The translations under genes were made by a program, and so were the position numbers. The notes below the pieces were generated by a model that ran no database searches, had not been told where the DNA came from, and saw only the letters and a list, made by a program, of their open reading frames with translations. Shown here piece by piece: positions 58,162 through 64,000 of a stretch of DNA of 64,000 nucleotides (its first letter is position 1; each line of letters starts with the position of its first letter). This stretch comes from Halomonas sp. TA22 (GTDB lineage: Bacteria > Pseudomonadota > Gammaproteobacteria > Pseudomonadales > Halomonadaceae). Location: contig NZ_CP053108.1 of the NCBI RefSeq assembly GCF_013009075.1, forward strand, positions 1,488,001-1,552,000, in the 5' to 3' direction.

Positions 58162-60147
58162 ATGAAGCGAGCATTGAGCTGCACCGGCGCCCTCGCGCTG
58201 AGCCTTCTCTCCGGTCTGACACTGGGCCAGGAACCACTCCCCAATGACGATCAGCAACTCGCACCGTTGCAGATCACCGGTACCCGGGCACCGACGGATC
58301 CATTTCGCGCCCCGCTGATCGTCGATGTCATCGAACGGGACGACGCGACACTCACCACCGCCTCGCGTGTCGAGGATATCCTCGCCGACCAGCCCGGCCT
58401 GCACGTCGCAGGCCAGGGGCGCCGCAACGGCCAGACGCTGAGCATGCGCGGCTTCGACAGGAACGGCGTACTGGTACGCCTCGACGGGGTGCGCCAGGAT
58501 ATCGATACCGGTCACATGGGCAATTTCTTCCTCGACCCGGCGCTGCTGCGCGAGGTACAGATCGCTCGTGGCGCGCTCTCGAGCCTATACGGCAGCAATG
58601 CCATGGGCGGCGTGGTCAGCTTCGAGACGGTGGATGCCGAAGACCTGCTGCGTCCCGGCGAGACCCGCGGCGCTCGCCTCTCATTGCGCGGCGCCACGGC
58701 AAGCGACGAGCTCGGCGGCTCGCTGAGCCTGTTCGGCAAGCGCGATACCACGCGTGGCCGCGTCGATGGTCTGCTGTCCCTGGGGCGCAGCGAATCGGGC
58801 GACATTCGCCGCGCCGGTGGCCAGAGTGCCGAGGAGGACGCCACCCTCGACAGCCTGCTGGCCAAGGGGGGTTGGCAGCTCGCTCCCGACCACCGTCTGT
58901 TCACCAGCTGGCAGCACTACCGCGAGGATGCCACCCAGCCCGCCAATCCGCAGCAACTGGACGCGGACAGCCTGCGCGATCGCACCACCGCCAGCGACAA
59001 CCTGCAGCTCGGTCACCGCTGGTCGCCGAACATCGACACCCAGCTCGACAGCCGCATCACCCTGAATCGCCAGGAGATCGAGGAGAGCGCCGCCGAGCGC
59101 ACTCAGCAGCGCCTTGGCGTACAGAGCGATGGCTATCACCGGCTCGATCATGGCTGGCTCGGCCAGACCCTGGCCTTCGGCGCCGAAGTCAATCACGCCA
59201 CCCAGCGCCCCGGTCTCGATGCCTCGGGCTTTCCCCGTGCCGATATCGATACCGCCGCGATCTATCTCGACGACACCCTGACGGCTGGCCGCTATCTGGG
59301 CCAGGGCGGTCCCGGCGAGTTCGACCTCGGCCTTGGCGCGCGCTACGACCACTACCGCGCCGAGGACAACGAGGGGCGCGCGAGCGACCAAGGAGAATTC
59401 TCTCCCCGCCTGCGGCTGGCCTGGCGCCCTAGCGAAGGGCTGATGCTCTACAGCGGCTACGCCGAGGCCTTCCGCGCCCCGACGCTCTCCGAGCTGTATG
59501 CCGATGAGCGTCACTTCGCCGGCTTCTGCGTCTCGCCGTTCTTCTGCATGCCCGACAACAACTGGGTGCCCAACCCCGAGCTGAACCCGGAGACCAGCAA
59601 GACCTGGGAGAGCGGCCTGGCCTTGAGCATCGGCGACTGGCAGCTGCGCGCCAGCTACTTCGATACCCGCGCCGACGACTTCATCGATACCCAGGTCGAC
59701 ATCATGGCCGGTACCACCCAGGCGGTGAACGTATCCCGCGCGCAGTTGTGGGGGTATGACGCCCGCCTTGGCTGGAGCCCCGCCGCCGTGAGCGGGCTCG
59801 ACACCTTCATCGGCCTCTCGGAGGTCAGCGGCCGCGACCGCGACACTGGCGAAGCATTGGGCAGCCTGACCCCGCTGGAGGCGCTCGCCGGCGTCGACTA
59901 CCGCTTCGCCGCGCCGGATCTGACGCTAGGCTGGCGCGGCCGCTTTGCACGCGCCTTCGACAAGCAGGACGACGACGAGCGACTGTCGGGCTATGGCCTG
60001 CATGACCTGCAGCTGGCGTGGCGCTTCACCCCCGACCTCACGGCCTCGTTCAAGCTGCGCAACGTCGCCGACAAGGTCTGGTACCGCCCCGACGGCAGCC
60101 TCGGCGACGGGCGCAGCCTGCTCGCCAGTATCAGCATGCAATGGTGA
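58162..60147 (+). CDS. hmuR: TonB-dependent haem receptor
   Basis: This 661-residue outer-membrane protein has a signal peptide of about 22 residues, a TonB box region, a plug domain (about 40-150, with QTLSMRGFDRNGVLVRLDG) and a 22-strand barrel ending in a terminal W. The haem-receptor signature FRAPTLSELY ... NPELNPETS is present, with a histidine between the two halves (ADERHFAGF). CAGGAA precedes the ATG. It imports haem into the periplasm using TonB energy and is followed closely by hmuS. Confidence 0.95.
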   Translation: MKRALSCTGALALSLLSGLTLGQEPLPNDDQQLAPLQITGTRAPTDPFRAPLIVDVIERDDATLTTASRVEDILADQPGLHVAGQGRRNGQTLSMRGFDRNGVLVRLDGVRQDIDTGHMGNFFLDPALLREVQIARGALSSLYGSNAMGGVVSFETVDAEDLLRPGETRGARLSLRGATASDELGGSLSLFGKRDTTRGRVDGLLSLGRSESGDIRRAGGQSAEEDATLDSLLAKGGWQLAPDHRLFTSWQHYREDATQPANPQQLDADSLRDRTTASDNLQLGHRWSPNIDTQLDSRITLNRQEIEESAAERTQQRLGVQSDGYHRLDHGWLGQTLAFGAEVNHATQRPGLDASGFPRADIDTAAIYLDDTLTAGRYLGQGGPGEFDLGLGARYDHYRAEDNEGRASDQGEFSPRLRLAWRPSEGLMLYSGYAEAFRAPTLSELYADERHFAGFCVSPFFCMPDNNWVPNPELNPETSKTWESGLALSIGDWQLRASYFDTRADDFIDTQVDIMAGTTQAVNVSRAQLWGYDARLGWSPAAVSGLDTFIGLSEVSGRDRDTGEALGSLTPLEALAGVDYRFAAPDLTLGWRGRFARAFDKQDDDERLSGYGLHDLQLAWRFTPDLTASFKLRNVADKVWYRPDGSLGDGRSLLASISMQW

Positions 60148-60171
60148 AGAGTGTTCACCAAGGAGCCTGAA

Positions 60172-61230
60172 ATGCATTCCCTACCCTGGACCCAGCGAGC
60201 CATTCTCGATGCCTTCGACGCGACCCGTGCCAGCACGCCACACCTGCCGGCCATCGAGGTCGCCAAACGGTTGTCGATCAGCGAGGGCGAGCTGCAGGCC
60301 GCGCGCCTGGGACGCGACGTGATCACCCTGCCACTCACACCGCACGCCCTGGCCGAGCGTTTCCACCGCCTCGGGCGGGTCAGGGCTCTGACCCGATCCC
60401 GCCATGCGGTGCTCGAGCAGGAGGGCAGCTATCCGGTATTGCGCGGCTCGTCGCAGGCTGGCCTGCTGCTCGATCCAGGCGGCCTGGACCTGCGTCTGCA
60501 CTTCTCTCAGTGGCACTGGAGCTGCCTGATCCGCGACCGCCTTGCCGATGGCGAAGGGGGGCATCAGGAGCGCTTCAGCCTGCAGATCTTCGACCGTTAC
60601 GGCCGCGCACTGCACAAGCTGTTCTCGCTCGAGCCGTGGCCACTCAAGGAGTGGCAGCAGCTGGAGGCGCTGGGCAGCGAGCGCATGCCCGCTTTCACCC
60701 AATTGGCGAAACCGGCATCTCGCCCGCTCCCAAGCGCCCCGGGACTGGCCGCCGACTGGATGGCGATGAGCGACGTGCATCAGTTCTTCGCCCTGCTCAA
60801 GCGTCATGGCCTCAGCCGGCGCGAGGCCAATGCGCTGATGGAGGGGCGCTATACCCGCAGCCTGACCACCTCGGCGCTCGAACAGACACTGAGCCAGGCT
60901 TGTGAAAACGCCATGCCGCTGATGCTGTTCGTCGCCAGTCCCGGCTGCGTGCAGATCCGCAGCGGCCGGGTGCCGCCCCCGCTGCGCCGGCGCGGCTGGC
61001 TCAATCTGTTCGGCGAGGGGTTCACGCTGCACCTCGACGATGCTGGTATCGACGAGGTATGGCAGGTGCACAAGCCCAACCGCGATGGTGGCGTCACCAG
61101 TCTCGAGGCGTTCGACGCCGAGGGCGAACTGATCCTGCAACTTTATGCCCAGCGCAGCGAAGGGCAGCCCGAACGCCCCGATTGGCGCGAACTGCTGCGT
61201 CGGCTGGGCGAACGTGAGGCGGCGGCATGA
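60172..61230 (+). CDS. hmuS: Cytosolic haem-handling protein HmuS/HemS
   Basis: This 352-residue protein binds haem in the cytoplasm and passes it on or helps to degrade it. It is built as two related halves, with the first ending near residue 170 and the DVHQFFALLKRHGLSRREA segment in the second. The ATG at 60172 has AAGGAG six bases upstream, and is preferred over a GTG at 60151. Its stop overlaps hmuT by 4 bases, giving translational coupling. Confidence 0.95.
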   Translation: MHSLPWTQRAILDAFDATRASTPHLPAIEVAKRLSISEGELQAARLGRDVITLPLTPHALAERFHRLGRVRALTRSRHAVLEQEGSYPVLRGSSQAGLLLDPGGLDLRLHFSQWHWSCLIRDRLADGEGGHQERFSLQIFDRYGRALHKLFSLEPWPLKEWQQLEALGSERMPAFTQLAKPASRPLPSAPGLAADWMAMSDVHQFFALLKRHGLSRREANALMEGRYTRSLTTSALEQTLSQACENAMPLMLFVASPGCVQIRSGRVPPPLRRRGWLNLFGEGFTLHLDDAGIDEVWQVHKPNRDGGVTSLEAFDAEGELILQLYAQRSEGQPERPDWRELLRRLGEREAAA

Positions 61231-62153
61231 GCACGAAGCCTGCCCGGCGTTCGGCCTTGCCATGGCTTATCTGCTGGCTGCTGGCATGTGGCTGGCTGCC
61301 ACTGCCGGCATTTGCCGATGACGCACTGCGTACGGTAGTGATCGGCGGCGACATCGCCGAGATCATCGCCGCCCTCGATGCCAGCGATACACTGGTCGGG
61401 CGCGACGACACCAGCCGCTATCCCGACTCCCTGCTTGCGCTGCCCTCGGTGGGCTATCTGCGCCACCTCTCCGCCGAAGGGGTGCTCTCGTTGCGCCCGC
61501 AGCGCCTGCTGGTCGGTGCCCAGGCGGGGCCACGCGAAGTGTTCGCCCAGCTCGAGGCGAGTGGCGTCGAGGTGATCCGTATCGACGCTCCTCCATCCCT
61601 CGAGGCGATTCCCGACAAGGTGATTGCGGTGGCCCAGGCGATGGGGCGCGAAACGGCAGGCAATGCACTTGCCGACAGCGTGAGGGCGGAGCTTCAGCAC
61701 CTCGAAGACCTCCCTCCCCCGAGTGAACGCCAGGCAATGTTCATGCTCAGCCACAGCGGAATGACGCCGATGGTCGCCGGTCGCGATACCGCCGCCGACA
61801 ATGTGATGCTCACCCTGGGTGTCGCCAACGCCTTTTCCACCATGCAGGGATACAAGGCGGTGGGAGCCGAGGCGCTGATCGCAGCGGCTCCCGAAGTGGT
61901 CATCGCCACCCATGGCGGCCTGGCGGCGCTGGGCGGCGAATTCGGACTGTGGCGCCTGCCGGGGCTTGCCATGACGCCGGCCGGCCAGGCCCGGCGCGTA
62001 TTGGTATGCGACGACCTGGCACTGCTCAACTTCGGCCCGCGTACCCCTGCTGCCCTGCTCGACCTGCATCGGACACTGGCCATGCCGGACGCCTCCACCG
62101 TTAACGCCGGGAGCGACGCAGCCACCGCCCTCTGCGGGTGGAGCAAGGCATGA
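61227..62153 (+). CDS. hmuT: Haem ABC transporter substrate-binding protein
   Basis: This 308-residue periplasmic protein has a signal peptide (cleavage near PAFA) and the class III binding-protein fold with VVIGGDIAEII and GRDDTSRYP. A tyrosine in this region (TSRYPDS) is the usual haem ligand. Its ATG overlaps the hmuS stop (ATGA), and its own stop overlaps hmuU in the same way. Confidence 0.95.
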   Translation: MSTKPARRSALPWLICWLLACGWLPLPAFADDALRTVVIGGDIAEIIAALDASDTLVGRDDTSRYPDSLLALPSVGYLRHLSAEGVLSLRPQRLLVGAQAGPREVFAQLEASGVEVIRIDAPPSLEAIPDKVIAVAQAMGRETAGNALADSVRAELQHLEDLPPPSERQAMFMLSHSGMTPMVAGRDTAADNVMLTLGVANAFSTMQGYKAVGAEALIAAAPEVVIATHGGLAALGGEFGLWRLPGLAMTPAGQARRVLVCDDLALLNFGPRTPAALLDLHRTLAMPDASTVNAGSDAATALCGWSKA

Positions 62154-63199
62154 ACCTGCCCTCGCTGCTTGCCGAGCGTCGCGTACCTCCCCTCCGAGCG
62201 GCTCGCCTCTCGCCTGGCAGGGTGCTGGGGTGCATGACGCTTATGGTCGTCGTGGCACTGCTCGCCGGCGCCATGACCGGTCCCGTCGGGCTGCCGCCAC
62301 GCGTGCTGCTGGGCGAGCCACCCAGCGATCTCGCCTGGCAGGTGTGGTGGCAACTACGGGTACCGCGGCTGATTCTCGCCGCCCTGGTGGGCGCCATGCT
62401 GGCGGGCAGCGGTGCCGCCATGCAGGGACTGTTCCGTAACCCCCTGGCCGATCCGACACTGCTGGGGCTGGCCAGTGGCGCGGGTCTGGCGGTGGCCCTT
62501 TGGATCGTGCTGTTCGACGGCAGTGCCGGGCAGTTCGGTCTCTATGGCCAGTTTCTGGCAGGCTTTCTCGGCGCTCTTGGGGTGTGCGTGCTGGTCTTCG
62601 CGATGGGCGCTCGGCACCCCGGCGAGAGTGCGCTGTTCACGCTGCTGCTGGCGGGCCTGGCCATTAATACCCTGGCCGGGGCAATGGGCGGCATGCTCGC
62701 CTTCATCGCCAGCGACGAGCAGCTCAGGCAGCTCAGCCTGTGGGGCATGGGCAGCCTGTCCCATGCCCTATGGAGCGCCACGCTCGGCGCACTGATCGGC
62801 GTTCCCATCGCCCTGGCCGTACTCCTGCGCTGCGCCCGGGGGCTCGACCTGTCGCAGCTCGGCGAACTCACCGCCCACGGCGCCGGGCTCGATGCGCCTC
62901 GCCTCAAGCGCCGGGTGGTACTTGCCACCGCGCTGGGCGTGGGCCTGTGCGTGGCGCTGGCCGGCATCATCGGCTTTCTTGGTCTGCTGGTACCGCACTG
63001 CCTGCGGCTGTGGCTCGGCCCGGGGCACAGGCTGCTGCTGCCCGCCTCGATGCTCGGCGGGGCACTGCTGCTGATCGTGGCCGATAGCCTGGCGCGCAGC
63101 CTGGCAAGCCCCGCCGAGATTCCCGTCGGCCTGCTCACCAGCCTGCTCGGCGGACCCTACTTCCTGTGGCTACTGCTCAAGGGACCGGCCCGATGCTGA
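62150..63199 (+). CDS. hmuU: Haem ABC transporter permease
   Basis: This 349-residue FecCD-family inner-membrane permease has about ten membrane segments. Characteristic segments are LRVPRLILAALVGAMLAGSG, NPLADPTLLGLASGAG and GFLGLLVPHCLRL. The ATG at 62150 overlaps the hmuT stop; a GTG at 62138 is less likely. It couples to HmuV through a cytoplasmic loop after the GAMGGML segment. Confidence 0.96.
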   Translation: MNLPSLLAERRVPPLRAARLSPGRVLGCMTLMVVVALLAGAMTGPVGLPPRVLLGEPPSDLAWQVWWQLRVPRLILAALVGAMLAGSGAAMQGLFRNPLADPTLLGLASGAGLAVALWIVLFDGSAGQFGLYGQFLAGFLGALGVCVLVFAMGARHPGESALFTLLLAGLAINTLAGAMGGMLAFIASDEQLRQLSLWGMGSLSHALWSATLGALIGVPIALAVLLRCARGLDLSQLGELTAHGAGLDAPRLKRRVVLATALGVGLCVALAGIIGFLGLLVPHCLRLWLGPGHRLLLPASMLGGALLLIVADSLARSLASPAEIPVGLLTSLLGGPYFLWLLLKGPARC

Positions 63200-63948
63200 G
63201 TCTGGAGAATGCCGGCTTCACTACCACCCCCGCCCTGGTCCCCTTCAGCGATCGCCTCGTTCCCGGCGAGCTGCTGGCGATCGTCGGTCCCAACGGCGCT
63301 GGGAAGAGCACTCTGATCAGTTTGCTGTCGGGTTATCGTCGCGCGGAAATGGGCAGCGTCAGCCTTGATGGGCAGGCACTGCAGCACTGGCAGCCACAAG
63401 CGCTGGCCAGGCGCCGCGCGCTGGTCGCCCAGAAGGTCGCCCTGGGGTTTGATTGGCCGGTGATACAGCTAGTGGCGCTGGGCGGTCAGGCGCTGCCGGA
63501 GCGGGTCGCAGCCGCGCTTGCCGCGCTGGACCTGACGCCGCTGGCGCGGCGCGGGGCAATGAGCCTTTCGGGAGGCGAGACACAGCGTGTGATGATCGCC
63601 AGGGCGCTGTGCCAGCTCGGACAACCCGGCGAGCGTGACGCCGGCGGCATCCTGCTGCTCGACGAACCGACCAGTGCCTTGGATATCGGCCAGCAGCAGC
63701 GCCTGATGAGGCTGCTACGCCGCCTGGCGGAGCAGCACGGCATGGCGATCTGCTGCGTGCTGCACGACCTCAACCTGGCGGCGCGTTACGCCCACCGCAT
63801 CTGGTTGCTGGAGCGAGGCTCACGGATCGCCAGCGGGGCGCCAGGCGAGGTGCTGACAGCGTCGCGCCTGATCCGGGTATTTGGCGTGGAACTCGAGAGC
63901 TGCATCGCTGGCAGCGATGGGGCGCCGGTATTGCGGCTGGCTCCCTGA
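63193..63948 (+). CDS. hmuV: Haem ABC transporter ATPase
   Basis: This 251-residue ATPase drives haem import. Walker A (GPNGAGKSTL), signature (LSGGETQRV), Walker B (ILLLDEPTSALD) and H-loop (CVLHDLNLAARY) are intact. The ATG at 63193 overlaps the end of hmuU by 7 bases. It is the last gene of the operon within the window; only 52 bases follow, with no supported gene. Confidence 0.96.
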   Translation: MLSLENAGFTTTPALVPFSDRLVPGELLAIVGPNGAGKSTLISLLSGYRRAEMGSVSLDGQALQHWQPQALARRRALVAQKVALGFDWPVIQLVALGGQALPERVAAALAALDLTPLARRGAMSLSGGETQRVMIARALCQLGQPGERDAGGILLLDEPTSALDIGQQQRLMRLLRRLAEQHGMAICCVLHDLNLAARYAHRIWLLERGSRIASGAPGEVLTASRLIRVFGVELESCIAGSDGAPVLRLAP

Positions 63949-64000
63949 CCCTGCAAGCTCCGCTACTCCCTGGCCTCCGCTCTAAGCTCCTCCCGAGCAT

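Overview
The window looks like a chromosomal segment of a GC-rich gammaproteobacterium, most likely of the Halomonadaceae (Halomonas and relatives). This is inferred from gene content and order: the purA-hisZ-hflC-hflK-hflX-hfq-miaA-mutL-amiB-tsaE-nnrD / queG / orn / rsgA / rhdA / psd block and the serB-parC-parE-yqiA block match the ancestral order also seen in Pseudomonas. The mix also includes a sodium-channel-type voltage-gated channel, an alginate-type polysaccharide cluster and HisZ. No tRNA, rRNA, insertion sequence, phage module or CRISPR array was seen. Housekeeping genes dominate, with accessory genes slotted between them.

Region 1 (1-7,800) is the 3' end of an alginate-type exopolysaccharide cluster on the + strand: Alg8 polymerase (cut by the window edge), the Alg44 c-di-GMP receptor, a secreted PL14-type lyase, an AlgL-type (PL5) lyase and a very long AlgK-like Sel1-repeat lipoprotein. 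It ends at a strong hairpin terminator shared with purA. Region 2 (7,859-21,046) is the minus-strand block from nnrD down to purA, covering metabolite repair, tRNA modification, cell-wall amidase, mismatch repair, Hfq, HflX and HflKC. Divergent from it are queG and, past orn, an AT-rich gap with a lone family 2 glycosyltransferase, then rsgA, a rhodanese and psd.

Region 3 (27,345-36,520) carries a triheme cytochrome c and the EF-P modification set (epmA, efp, epmB). It continues with leuA behind a leucine-rich leader peptide and attenuator hairpin, a protealysin-like M4 protease overlapping its emfourin-type inhibitor, a BacNaV-like channel and a secreted unknown. Region 4 (36,646-42,250) is a c-di-GMP pair, a CBS-PAS-GGDEF-EAL protein facing a YcgR/PilZ-HD-GYP fusion, followed by serB. 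Together with Alg44, this puts c-di-GMP synthesis, breakdown and receptor functions in one window.

Region 5 (42,275-52,176) is parC, parE, yqiA and pgi on the minus strand, and cmoA, a PLD-family gene and cmoB on the plus strand. Region 6 (52,173-57,587) has a GH65 enzyme overlapping a fused beta-phosphoglucomutase/trehalose-phosphatase, then a membrane zinc peptidase and an HslV-like Ntn-hydrolase orphan. Region 7 (57,806-63,948) is a complete haem-uptake operon (hemP, TonB receptor, hmuS, hmuT, hmuU, hmuV) behind a promoter with a partial Fur-box match. The most unusual points are the two-lyase alginate cluster with an oversized AlgK, the leu attenuator, the protealysin-emfourin pair, the PilZ-HD-GYP fusion with an altered HD-GYP motif, the sugar phosphorylase/double-HAD pair and the lipase-like gene splitting cmoA from cmoB.
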